A DNA stretch of 64,000 bases. Source: Triticum aestivum (lineage: Eukaryota; Streptophyta; Magnoliopsida; Poales; Poaceae). Shown one piece after another: positions 44,609 through 55,406 of the stretch. A model generated the notes under the pieces. The model did no database searches. It had not been told where the DNA came from and worked only from the letters and a program-made list of their open reading frames with translations. The stretch's first letter is position 1. Each line of letters begins with the position of its first letter. Location: contig NC_057813.1 in NCBI RefSeq assembly GCF_018294505.1, forward strand, positions 112,170,711 to 112,234,710. The letters are read 5' to 3'. The position numbers and the translations under genes were made by a program.

Positions 44609-44815
44609 ACTACATCGGTCGTGGTTTATTAGTCCCCCATTGAATTTGACTAAAGATTTAACTGACAAAATGTTAGTGCATGTCAAAAAAAACTATATCA
44701 TTGGATTCGTATTTGAACATAGTTTTCAATGATATAATTTTAGGTGACATGCATCAACATTTATCGTACTATATATGATGTTAGTTCAATTTTTGGTCAT
44801 ACTAATCTATAGTAG
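44609..44815. mobile_element. Stowaway-like MITE
   Basis: Begins near TACTACATCGGTCGTGGTTT and ends near CATACTAATCTATAGTAG. The internal arms (TTTGACTAAAGATTTAAC...) are of the same class as the element at 44071. Boundaries are approximate. Confidence 0.5.
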
Positions 44816-45413
44816 TAAGGTGCCCGTGCGTTGCACGGATGAGTGAAATGCATTGATCGGGGAGTTGTTTATTTTGACAAAGGATGTGGGTGTCATCTCA
44901 TGTGTAACGGGCATCGATAGGTTTCTTCGGATATTATTTCATCTCTAGAGCTCACAAACATCCGGGTGAAATAGATAAAAAGGTACCTTTTGCAAACAAA
45001 AGCGTTCAACTGTTCAACCTGCATCCAAAACTTGTGAAGAAATAACACTTATTGTGCTTTGCAAGAAATGATCTTTAAGAATTAGTTTTGGAGTATCGAT
45101 TGTTATACATGTTGGCTACATATGACATGGCACTTTCTTGTAGTCAACCATTGGCTATACTATTAAGTATTAACCATGCCCTTATACACCTAGATGGAGG
45201 GATTAAATTAGGATGACTTGGAAGGTGCAGAGGAGATGTAAGAAATGGTTCATAGTAAGTCTTTCACCAGTACTGTAGTAAAAGTTCATACATGGAAGAT
45301 TATATACTGAACCATAAACAGATACACTTTTATTCATGTGCCATACTCAAATAGAGCAAGATCATGCATGGAAGTCTCCACATGCTTAAACAGCGGATTA
45401 CATTAGGCGAAGA

Positions 45414-46000
45414 CTAATGATCAACATTTAACTTGATAATGCGTATGTCCAGGTGAACCTCCTTGGAGTCCCCGTGCACCGCGTTGGGGGGTAAATAAGA
45501 CCATGGGTTTTCCATGTCCACATCGATGGGAAGGTCCCAGCTCGGCAGAGTCCAAGTCAGTTTGATGAAGCCGGTGTCGCCGCCCACGTACCTCAGAGGG
45601 GTAGTAACAGTGAACACGCACCCGTACATCGGCCTCGTGTCAGTGTCAGCGTCAGCGGCGTCGCCCCTGACGCACACTATAGACATGTGGCGGCAGCCTG
45701 CGCGGGCCTCGCCGGTGCCCATAATCAAGAGGAAGATGCTGCCGTCCTCCTCCGAGACTAGCAGGCGGCGGTGATCCTCCAGCGACTCCGATGTGGTGAA
45801 TGGGTAGCACGTGTCGTACTTGATGTTCCCCGCAAAGGGCCAATAGTGACCATTGCACGCATCCATGAGGTGATGCACGATGTCCGCCAGTGAGCCCCAA
45901 AACGGCATCGAGTACTCATAGCAGTAGACGAAGGGCTCCTTGGAGGCATCGACCAGGCCGTGCATGAAATAGGAGTGGCTGTAGGGGACGTTGCGCCAGT
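45414..46000 (-). CDS. Unknown protein exon, Tyr/Trp-rich
   Basis: Family not recognised. The open frame of 183 codons runs from an ATG at 45965 to the stop at 45414. The same frame extends upstream to about 46000 with NWRNVPYSHSYF, so the ATG is probably internal to an exon. Visible phrases are EPFVYCYEYSMPFWGSLADI, DHRRLLVSEEDGSIFLLIMG, MSIVCVRGDAADADTDTRP, MYGCVFTVTTPLRYVGGDTG and a C-terminus VHLDIRIIKLNVDH. The alternating hydrophobic pattern suggests a beta-rich globular domain. No signal peptide or membrane segment is evident. A fragment reading GGRNVPYSHS recurs at about 46350 on the same strand, so the upstream part was duplicated. GC-rich coding in an AT-rich spacer suggests a captured host gene in element 4, opposite to the element's direction. 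Confidence 0.5.
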
Positions 46001-46168
46001 TGAATATATGAGCAAGTTACTACGAGATTTAATCCGAATAAGCACAAAATGAATCATGACGGCTATAACAGAGATTAAACTAATCATGTGGACTAGTATA
46101 GTAGTAGGATACAGAGTAGAAACATGAATTCTACCACGATTTCAAACAAGAAGGATAGAAACACATAC

Positions 46169-46389
46169 GATGCAACGGGAGCAGCACTGTTGGCGTTGAG
46201 GTTGTCGCCCATGTCGTTGAGGAAGAGGTTGCCGAGGTCGGGGAAGAAGTCATCGTCGGTGAAGTCGTGGCTGCCAGCAGTCATGAGAGTGCGCTCCCCA
46301 AATTTCAACAGCGCCTGCCGAATGGAGCGCAGGAGGGAGTGGCTGTAGGGGACGTTGCGGCCGCCGAATGGAGCGCAGGAGTAGCACAC
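46169..46389 (-). pseudogene. Chimeric exon: partial copy of the unknown gene joined to a Copia gag first exon
   Basis: The open frame begins CYSCAPFGGRNVPYSHSLL, related to the upstream end of the gene at 45414-46000, and continues into MTAGSHDFTDDDFFPDLGN at 46284. The latter is the first exon of a Copia gag, homologous to 23164-23252 in element 1. It ends at a GCATC|GTATGTG donor at 46169, the same place as the intron in the 23.2-kb copy. The second gag exon is absent, so the junction is a fragment. Confidence 0.6.
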
Positions 46390-46440
46390 GAAGCAGTAGA
46401 TGGTGTCCTTACTAGTACTCCCTAGTCTCTACACTTATAG

Positions 46441-46807
46441 AAAACTGAGTTGGTGACGATGGTGTGCCTGCCATCTTGTAATATAGACCATCCAATCTAT
46501 ATATGACGGATAGAAAGCCAACTATGACAATTTTACAAAAGATACCTGCACCTCTGTCCACATTTACAGATAAGGCCTTGCCTCATTCATCCTTATCTCC
46601 CACAACCTCGTGCTCCTCCCTAAGTCTCTATCTCTACTCTTATCTCTATCTCTACTACTCTTCTTTGTTTTTTATAACAAATCGATTAGTACTGCACCAT
46701 CTGCTGCACGCCCGGCTGAACACACCTCCTCGCCTCCATCATCACCAATTGAATCTTTTATAGGAGTAGGAGTAGAGAAAAAACTGAGTTGGTGATGATG
46801 GTGTGCC
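46441..46807. repeat. Direct 28-bp repeat around a CTCTAT-rich segment
   Basis: AAAACTGAGTTGGTGACGAT...GTGCC at 46441-46468 and AAAACTGAGTTGGTGATGAT...GTGCC at 46780-46807. Between them lies a TCTCTATCTCTACTC tract, and after the second repeat AATGCATGGGCATCTTGCTA. The latter resembles a mutated Helitron end (compare 28036-28051). Confidence 0.55.
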
Positions 46808-46809
46808 AT

Positions 46810-47537
46810 CCAATGCATGGGCATCTTGCTATTTTTTTGCATATAATTCCAAACACCATGTAGACACGGTCTTTGGCCATTTTACAACTATGTTAGTATC
46901 ATTGTTAGTGGTCAGCCGGTGCAAGTTATAGCCCCAGGTGTTTTAACCATTTTTTAGTAATGATATCTGGCGATTGTTCGGCATGAGCTCAATCCTGGCG
47001 AATCCCACGTAACCGTCAGATTTCCATCCGATGGTGGCCTATTTTTAAGCCATAGTATTTTACAAAACCGCCACCCTTACACACGTACTGTAACTGCGTT
47101 GCGGTCGGTTGCAACTGCCATGTCTCCCAACGAACGTTTGCCAGGGATTGGAGTTTGCATCGATGGCGGTTCGTAGTCGTTCCACGCTCGGGCATTGAAG
47201 TTTGTAACTATTTTAGATTATAATATACTACTCCTCCGGTGCTAGTAGTAGAGCAGAGTCCTACTCTACTACTCTACTCAAGCAAGTTAGGGCATAGTAG
47301 TAGGTACTGTAGGGAGTACCAGTACTGTGATCACTCAGGCAAGTTGTCTGGCATCGATATGGCCCTACGCTGCTGGTATGTGTCTCATAAGTCAAGCGGA
47401 ACGATGTAGTCATCATCACCTGTCCACTTACCGCAGCAGATATTCGCTTCTCCATCTTTGTCCGCACATAATCTCGTCCAATCTTCCATCCCCGCTAAGG
47501 CGCCTCCCCACCCTCGTCCGAAACCCAAGCACTAACA
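46810..47537. other. Upstream region of the second DUF295 pseudogene
   Basis: No gene or named repeat. AT-rich, with short GTAGTAGTACT-type runs near 47225-47330. Confidence 0.45.
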
Positions 47538-48960
47538 ATGGCAGAACCGAGCAGCGTCCGCCGAAAGAGTGGTTGGAATTCGCTCCCCACAGAGGTAATC
47601 AAGCTCATTGTTTCGGGTGTGGACAATCTCAGTACCATGCCGCTCGCCGTGTGCGCATCGGGGCTGTTCCGTTTACTCAAAGCCCTCGGGCCGGAGCTTT
47701 TTAAGCCAGCTCCTTGCTTGCTGATGCCGCTTGATCTTCATAAATGGCATTTCACGCAGCATAACGATCGTAGGGTGGCGAGCATCAACCCCCTTGACTG
47801 GGATCCGATCCCCGTCACCCTCAACTACATTAACTGTATGTACTGGGTCGGCACGAACATGTCTTGGATGGTGCTCGTCGACGGTCGCGGCAGTTGGATG
47901 CTCGTGGAGGTCTACACCCGGCGATTGATCCCCCTTCCTTTGATTAACATTGCACTACTTTGGCACCACGGACCAGAATACTCGGAATCTTACAGTAGCC
48001 AATATGATACCAAGTTTGATTTGCTCAAGGTTGTAATCTGCCAACTACCCACAAGATCTGGGAATTATAAAGACTTCAGGCTAATTGCGTTCTTCAACTG
48101 CGGTCTCGCCTATCTAACAGGTAACTGCGGTAAGTGGATAAATCTGCACGTCCATCGCAGGATCATACATCCTCCATGGTTCTCTCATGCCATTGAACAC
48201 AATGGCTTCATTTACATTGTCGACTCCTTCTATGGCTAGATGTACTGCTGGCCTACTCCAGTCATCGCTACAAACGGCTGTTATAGCAGTATTTTACTTT
48301 CCTATGATATCATGATGACTTGCTTATATTACTGTCAACATTTACTGAAAAAATATTCATGCTCATAACATGTTGTTCTTAAGATTGACTACATCAAGAG
48401 CCCTTTTTTATTTGACTCCAACTTGATATGATGTTGCAGGCCGCCTGGTGTCCCTACCTGTCCTAATCCCATAACCTTTCAAAGAAAAGCGGCATGGCAG
48501 TTGCAGGTGGTTCCTGGCTCGATCAGACGACGGCGAATGATTGATGATCGTTCGCACGTACCGGACGTGTTGTTTCGTGGAATACAATCACAGTCACTAC
48601 AAGGTCTTTGAGCAGGACCCGAGCTTCTCTGGGCCTTCAAGAATTTTTGACTGGAGGCTGGTAAGTAGCCTTGGTACACGCTCTCTGTTTGTCATACTGA
48701 ATTATCCGATTAACTAGGAGATAACCAACGGCAAGGATCATGATGGCAGCCGTGGTTTCATTCATCAGGCAAAACTGTGTGTACACAGCGTACCATGCGT
48801 CTCTGCATGCACCATACCCTGATATGTGCCGCCACGCTCTGCAGCCCAAAGTAGGAGAGAGGGTCACAAGTATCTGATTTCGACCTACTGGCTGGAGTTT
48901 CCCCCGTCAGGCACCCATCTGGTTCAAGCCGTCACCCAATCTCCACAGCTTAATAAATAG
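47538..48960 (+). pseudogene. Second DUF295 (KIB1-4 beta-propeller) F-box-like gene, multiply broken
   Basis: Same family as 17045-18453 but only distantly alike. Exon 1, 47538-48239: SGWNSLPTEVIKLIVSGVDN is an F-box-like start, then MLVEVYTRRLIPLPL, LLKVVICQLPTRSGNYKDF and a stop directly after IVDSFYG. Family members continue with VFAWDP-like sequence here. Exon 2 remains lie at 48440-48960 after TGTTGCAG: RWFLARSDDGE, TGA, LMIVRTYR, YKVFEQDPSFSGPSRIFDWR, SLGTRSLFVILNYPIN, TAG, FIRQNCVYTAYHASL in a different frame, TGA, and RPTGWSFPRQAPIWFKP. At least three nonsense codons and frame changes show long decay. It lies in element 4 at a place similar to that of the DUF295 pseudogene in element 1 (between spacer and B modules, same direction). 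Confidence 0.7.
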
Positions 48961-49900
48961 TAACATCTAACTAAGCCAGTTAGGTAGATGCGTACACTTG
49001 GTGTAGTAGGATCTTTATTTAGTTTGATGCACACACTTGTTCTTTTTTGGTAGCCCTTTTGTAATAATGGCTGATGTTTGGTTTGGAAGAGAGAGGTGCG
49101 TCTTCACTCTTCTGGCCTGCTTACTGCTTCTGTTGCACGCCCAGCCCTGGTTGTTGTTGCTGCTGTTTTCAATGTACAATCAATAGTATATTTTGTCTGT
49201 TGGTTGAATAAATGTGTTGTTAGAATGACAAACACATTGTTTTGGAAGTCGTTGCACGGTTCGATCCTTAGTGCCCTGTACCGTACGTAACGCATACTAT
49301 TTTTTGTACGGAACACATTTTCCACTTATTGATAACATGCAGCCCACTGATGAAGGCCCAATAGAGGAGCCCATAATTAACTGGAAGGGAGGCTCTCACA
49401 TGAATCCGGCCCAGGTACATGCTCATGGTCCCCTAAACATAAACAAGTAAATAAATAAGGCTAAATGCTCATGCACCAGTTCTTTAAATTCATGATTTAA
49501 CAGGAGGTTATTATTTCCTATGATAGTGTCGTTACATTCAGTCGATATTATTCTTAGGGAAAGATAGGGACCAGTCTTCTTTCTCCCAGCATTTTCTTCC
49601 CGCAACCAGCAGACCCATGCAAATCATAGTCAAGGTCGTAAATAGTTCCGGTCCATTTTTATTTTTCAATAAGAATGTCAAACCCAGCCCAGCACATTGG
49701 TGACAGCACTTTATCCTCCGCCTTGGTGCGCTCGCCGCGGCGCCGCCGTCCGACCCTGTCATCATAGTTTTTTTTTGAAGCGGTCCCTGCCATCATAGTG
49801 AATCGGGAGAGAACTGTAGTTCTGAGTATGACAGTACAGACCAACCAGATCCACTCCCGAACACAAGCAAGCGCCTCTTTTACTACTCAGATGCACCCCC
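48961..49900. other. Unassigned spacer of element 4
   Basis: No gene recognised; short ORFs on both strands only. From about 49950 the sequence begins to match 27570 onward in element 1. Confidence 0.45.
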
Positions 49901-49949
49901 ACTTTTACTCTAATCCACCCTGCTGATATCTGGGACCCACATCATTTTC

Positions 49950-52600
49950 AACGTATAGTCAATTAATGACAGAATTGCACAACTTTTTTTGAGTAGTAAT
50001 TCGGAGGAGCAGGCTATAAACTGGGTTGTGCGGTCTCTATGGCCCGTCTAACAACATGACCATCCCAACAGGTTTTTCTTTGGGAAAATAGGTGGCCTAG
50101 TATTTTTTTTGAAGAATACCCAAGCTAGGCCTATTTGTTTTCTCCAACTTACTGGCCTGCAAATCTTTCAAGACGAGGAGGGATGCATTCCGGCCTGGCC
50201 AAAGAGTATGGTCAGTGTGTGTTAAAAGTAATATCAAAGGGGTTGAAAATTCCAAAAAAATTATAGCAAATGGGATATTAGTTTCTTTTTTGTTTTTGTT
50301 CTTCACTGATATTTTATAGTATTTCATTGGATTTAACATGACATAGTACTAATTTATTTTTAAATTTGTTTTAGTATGGCTACTAATTTTTGGATTAAGA
50401 ATATTTTGTTCCCAATCAAAAATTTGTGAATTTTCAAAATTTTGCACATATTTAGTTAATTTTTTTAACCCTGGTACTGACCAGAAAATGGGCATCAATT
50501 CTAAAAATGGAAAACGGGCTGCAATAAATTCCATATGAATTAGAAAATGAGTAAAATTTATAAAAATAATAGCAAATGGGCTATACACGCCACAGATTTC
50601 AAGGCTGACTTGTTTACGCAAGGCTTTGTCAGTCAACACACGATTCTAGCAGCAGTAATTGTTGGATGTCCATCCAACGGCCGACATGCTTCTTCAATCT
50701 TTGATCTTTCTGCTCCAGCCGCCTAAACTAGCGCCGGCGGCACTGCCTGCTCCCTCCTCTTGTAGCCCGCTGTGATGCCGCGCAGGCTTCCCCGGCCCAC
50801 CCTACTCCCTCCACTGGCCTGGCCGCACGCAATCAACCGCCTCCTTATTACGTGAAAAAAATGATTCCTCCCACTGACATCTGGGGCGCACCGGTTGGGA
50901 GGCTGACCTGTGGGCCTACTAAGTTGATGCATACGCATGGCTTGTCAACTTAGTCAACAAACAATTCTAGCAGCAGTAACCATAGGATTTGAATCGAACG
51001 GTCCTGCTGCTTCTTCAAGTGCTGCTCTTCTTGCACCAGCCGCCAAAACCAGCGCCGACAAGACCGCCTGCTCCTGCCTCCAGTGGCCAGATGTGTTGCC
51101 GTTGAGGCCTCACCGCCCCTACTACTCCCATCGCTAGCCAGGCCATGCAGCGATGGCACCCTCACACTGTAGTCGAACCAGTGAACCCTCGTACTCCTCT
51201 CCACGTGGGCATCCACTGCCGCGTCTTCCCCGGCTCCGCGTCGTCCACTTCCTAGGCCTCGCCATCGTCCACCACCCTGGTGCTCTCGGTGCGGCGTGGT
51301 CAACGTGGTCATGGAACGACTTCCATTGGACGTGGACTGTACGTGGAGAGGCTGGCAGCTGGGTCCATGGCTGCACACAAGGAAATGCCTCCTTATTACG
51401 GGCAAAACAATGATTCCTCCAGATGACATCTGGGACCCACCGGAAGGGCCTTTGTATTTCGCGAAAAAAATGTTCCCCCCGCTGACAGGTCGGACCCACC
51501 AGCTATATCTTCGCACGCAAGGAAGTGCCTCCTTATTATGCACAAAAAAATGAATACCCCCTGCTAGCTGGGACCCACCATAGTGGGTGGCTGACTTGTG
51601 GGCCTATGAAGTTTACGAGGACGGAGGGCTTTGTAAACTTATTCAATACTCCAGTGACTGTATGATGTCCATCCAATGACCATAGTGCTTCTTCAACCTC
51701 TGGTCTTCTTGCTCCAGCCGCCCAAAGCAGCGCCGGTCGTGCCGCCTGCTCCTGCCTCCCGTGGCCGGCTGTGCTGCCACGGAGGCATCACCGCCCCCAT
51801 ACTACTCCCACTACTGGCCAGGCCATCCCTCTACTCACCCACACCCCCTGTTATTCTGCAGCGATGGCAGTCTCACACCGTAGCTAAACCAATGAACTCT
51901 CGTACTCCACTCCGCGTGGGCAACCACTGCCACATCTTCACCGGCTGCTGAACCAGTGAACCCTCATACTCCACTCTGCGTGGGCAACCACTGCCACGTC
52001 TTCCCCAGCTCCGCATCGTCCCCTTCCTAGGCCTCTCCGTCGTCCACCACCATGGTGCTCTCAGCGCGGCATGGTCAATGTTGTCAAGGAACGACTTCCA
52101 TCGGACGTGGAGTGTACATGGAGAGGCTGACAGCTGGGTCCACGGCCGCAGCAAGGAAGTGCCTCCTTATTACGCGGAAAATAATGATTCCTCCACTTGA
52201 CAGCAGGGACCCACCGGACGGGCCACTGTATTTCGCGACAAAAACATTTCCCCCTGACTGCTGGGACCCACCAGCTACATCTTCACACGCAAGGAAGTGC
52301 GTCCGGGCAAAAAAAACGATTCGCCCCCCTGACTGCTGGGATCCACCAGCTACATCTTCGCACGCAAGGAAGTGCCTGACAGTTAGGACCCACCTGGTCG
52401 AAGCGTATGTAGCATTGTCATACTGGTCGCGAATGTGTACGTACATACTGGTGGATGTAGAGGCACGCACGTGTTGTAGTAGAGGCACACACATAGCTTG
52501 TACACGTACGTACAGCGGCCAGTGTACAAGAAAGAAAATATGACCATGTACGTACATACGAGCGGGGTCTCAAACGCCTACTCGCGCATATGTACGGCCA
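49950..52600 (+). repeat. B-side tandem modules of about 600 bp (element 4)
   Basis: Counterpart of 27180-30180. Modules begin near 50610, 50930 and 51620, each with AGGCTTTGTCAACTTAGTCAA-like, GGATGTCCATCCAACGGCC-like and GCTCCAGCCGCC phrases. Element 4 has one more module than element 1 in this stretch, and 51895-51995 is itself a short duplication (AACTCTCGTACTCCACTC / AACCCTCATACTCCACTC). Confidence 0.7.
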
Positions 52601-52619
52601 GGGCTCGTGTACATGGCTG

Positions 52620-53500
52620 GGTCGGAATGGAGAAATTGCGTCATCGTCATGTTCATGGGGAGGCAACGAAATGTGTCGTGTTCATGGGGAGGTAACGAAA
52701 TGCGTCGTGTTCATCGGGAGGCAATGGAATGCGTCGTGTTCATCGGGAGGCAACAGAACGCGTGGGAGCCAACCGGCTTGGACGGAAAAGGCAATGGAAA
52801 CGAGGCCTGGCGTACTGCAGAACGGAGGAAACATCCTTGTGTTCGAGCGGCCACGTTCGAAACAGGATCCTGTTCATCGGGAGGGGTCTGGCATACGGCA
52901 AAACAGAGGAAACAGACTTGTGCTGGACCTCCTACGGTCGAAACGGGGTCCTATTGATCAGGACGGGTGTGGAGTACCGCAAAACGGAGGAAACAAACTT
53001 GTCTTGGAGTGCTATGGTCGAAACGGGGTCATGTTCATCGGGAGGGGTGTGGCGTACCACAAAATGGGACTCCATGGGATATTGTTCATCTCCACCGTCG
53101 ACCTCCTCCAGCCTCCACGGGCTACTGTTCATCCACCGTCAACCTCCTCCAGCCTCCACCTGCACTGTTCATCCATGGGCTCCTGTTCATCCAGCCTCCA
53201 CCGCGCTACTCCACCGGCTACTATTCAACCACACCTCTCCACGGGCTCCTGTTCAACCGCCCCTCCACGGGCTACTATTCGTCCACCCCTCCACCATTTA
53301 CTATTCATCCAGCCCTCCACGGGGTCATCCTGTTCATCCAGCCCTCCACGGGGTCCTGTTCATCCAGCCCTAACCAGCTCGATCAATCGGGGTCTTGTTC
53401 ATACAGAGGCAACACCAGGGGGTCCTGTTCATCCACCCCCACCGCTCACTATTCATCCACCCCCCCCGGCAACGCTCACTGTTCATCCAGAGGCAGCATC
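52620..53500 (+). repeat. B-end subterminal array with TGTTCATC (element 4)
   Basis: Units of about 28 bp with GTTCATCGGGAGGCAACGAA (52650-52760) are followed by longer units (GGTCCTATTGATCAGGACGG) and then TGTTCATCCAGCCCTCCACG units to about 53480. It has no N gap and so shows the full array. Long ORFs across it are artefacts. Confidence 0.85.
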
Positions 53501-53839
53501 GATCAGCTTCAGTTAGCAGCAATAGCAAAGGAATCGCTCCATCGGGTTCAGTTAACAGCCATCGATCAATCGCTCGGGTTTAGTAACGCGTAGCCTGCAG
53601 TGATTGCTCGGGTTTAGTTAGCCGATGCCTCGCTCGGGTTTAGTTAGATGCCAACGCCTCACACACATGTGCGTACGTGTACGAGAGGAACGCGCATCGC
53701 TCGGCCCCCGACCACCCACCGTAACTGGGAACTTGCCGAAATTTTCCTCGCCCTCGCTTCTACCACGTTTTTTCCGTCATGGACGGCCCAAAGAATGTCA
53801 TGCAGCTGTGTCTCCGGCCCGCCTAGGAAAAAAAGCCCA

Positions 53840-53994
53840 TTCTCTGTCATGATTTTTTGTCATAGAAGTAGGAGCCCACCACATCTATGATGATACCGGG
53901 TTTTGTCACAATTATTGTCATAAAAGTGTCATAAGTACGACAGCAAAAAAATCGTTCGGCCCAAAATGTCACGGATGTGTCTTTTTTTGTAGTG
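53840..53994 (+). repeat. B terminus of element 4
   Basis: Closely matches 31340-31498, ending GTGTCTTTTTTTGTAGTG. The next bases, TTC (53995-53997), would be the target duplication in element 3. Confidence 0.85.
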
Positions 53995-55400
53995 TTCGTG
54001 TCATAATATCACTGCTCCACCCATCAAGCTAAACAAGCTTAGTTGTTCAAATACGAATATGATATTATTAAAACGGAGTCGTTTAATTGGTCAGTTAAAT
54101 GTTCCTAAATTAGTTTCAAAAATGCATGCTCGCCGCTCGGGTGTGTATCTCTACAGGGTGCCCACGGTGGGCCGGCCCACCCTAGGATTTTGGGTCGTCC
54201 CAGGCCCCGATTCCCTTATGTTCTATTGCGCGCTTCCGATGTCTACTCGCCCCCAGCCGCCTGCCTCGCCGGCGACTTGCCGTCCCCGGACGGCATGACT
54301 CTAGGAGACGCCGGACTAATAGGCGGTCAGGAGCCGCGCGCCAGACAGCGTCACCGCTGCCCGGGTGCGCCGCCGTGCCTACCTTCCTAGTCTGTTCAGG
54401 GCTCAGGCGTGCAACACCCACTAAGCCAACCCGATTTATCCTGAGATACGTCCTCAACACTCAGCAGCCACTCCTCATCACCCATTTTCTAATTGATTCA
54501 TTACTCATTATGCAGGACTGTCATTAGGGTTTGTTGTGTGCTCAGTGCTACCTACACTTAATGGTTCAGATGTATTTCGGTAATCTTTAGTACCTATAAA
54601 GTTCACAGGGTTTTCAAAATTCCGGCCCTAGGAACAGACATTAGTCATTTTGGATTGTTGGTCGTAGTGACATTGACCCAGATTACTACTGCAAGCTAGG
54701 TTTGTTAAGAATTTTACTTGTCTTTCTTACTCATTTAATATAATATCCAATTATTTACGTCGATTTGTTGCAAACAATAAGTGCTAGAAAAACTTCTTGA
54801 TTCAGATTTTGGATGGTCTCTTACTGCAGTTACAATTTTGCATACTTGTCCTAGTAAGCTCACAAGTAAATGATTGATTCACTACATCTATGCTTGCCTT
54901 GTCATATTTGTTGTCAATAGTATTTTAGGGTGGACCACCCTGTTTCTAAATACTGGAACCGTAGACATGAGTGAATAGTATTTCTCTATGTGATCTCTTC
55001 CATCATGTGTGGGCAACGAACACTGCATTGTATAGAAAGAAAGTGTCATTTCCAGCTTTTACATAGGCTTCAATCTTTTACATGGAATACAATCTGCCTA
55101 CTTCCTTTGTGTCACACTACCAACACTCCACCCTTGAAGCTAAACATTATACCACTCATAATTCCTTAGTTTATTTGTTCAAATACGAATTTCATATGAT
55201 TCTAATGTTCCTACTTCAGTTTTAAAATGTGTGTCTGCTTGTTATAGAGACACGTTTGGGGGGTGATCTTTGCATATGCAGGGGTTTATAGGGAGACACT
55301 CTTCGAGTTGAATCCGCAATGCATTCCAAAGATAATCTGACTACTTTTTATGTTTTCATGAATCTCAGATTCTAAACAACATCATAATGATTATGAGCTT
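53995..55400. other. 5' region of TNPA-like copy 3, mostly intron
   Basis: AT-rich. 54120-54420 is GC-rich with open frames on both strands and no recognised motif; it may be a further exon or a small insertion. TTAGTTTATTTGTTCAAATACGAATTTCATATGAT-like sequence recurs at about 54035 and 55160, an internal duplication. Confidence 0.4.
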
Positions 55401-55406
55401 GCGTGC

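Larger units (their letters stand above)
43385..45413. other. AT-rich spacer with several MITEs
   Basis: Holds three Stowaway-like elements, listed separately, and no gene. GGTGCCCGTGCGTTGCACGG at about 44819 is a short palindrome of the kind seen at Helitron ends in grasses, but no matching border was found. Short ORFs (43812 +, 44440 +) are not recognisable. Confidence 0.5.
42041..53994 (+). mobile_element. CACTA element 4, visible right part with B end
   Basis: The right end finishes GTGTCTTTTTTTGTAGTG at 53994 and matches the B end of element 1. From about 49950 onward its sequence parallels 27570-31498 of element 1 in the same direction. Its left half, with an A end in plus orientation, is not in the window. 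The simplest reading is that element 2 inserted into it at 42040/42041. The target duplication on the right would be TTC (53995-53997); its partner is not visible. Confidence 0.65.

Noticed and set aside
44815..44850. GGTGCCCGTGCGTTGCACGG as a Helitron end
   Set aside because: The palindrome is suggestive, but no CTRR end or TC start was found at a fitting distance.
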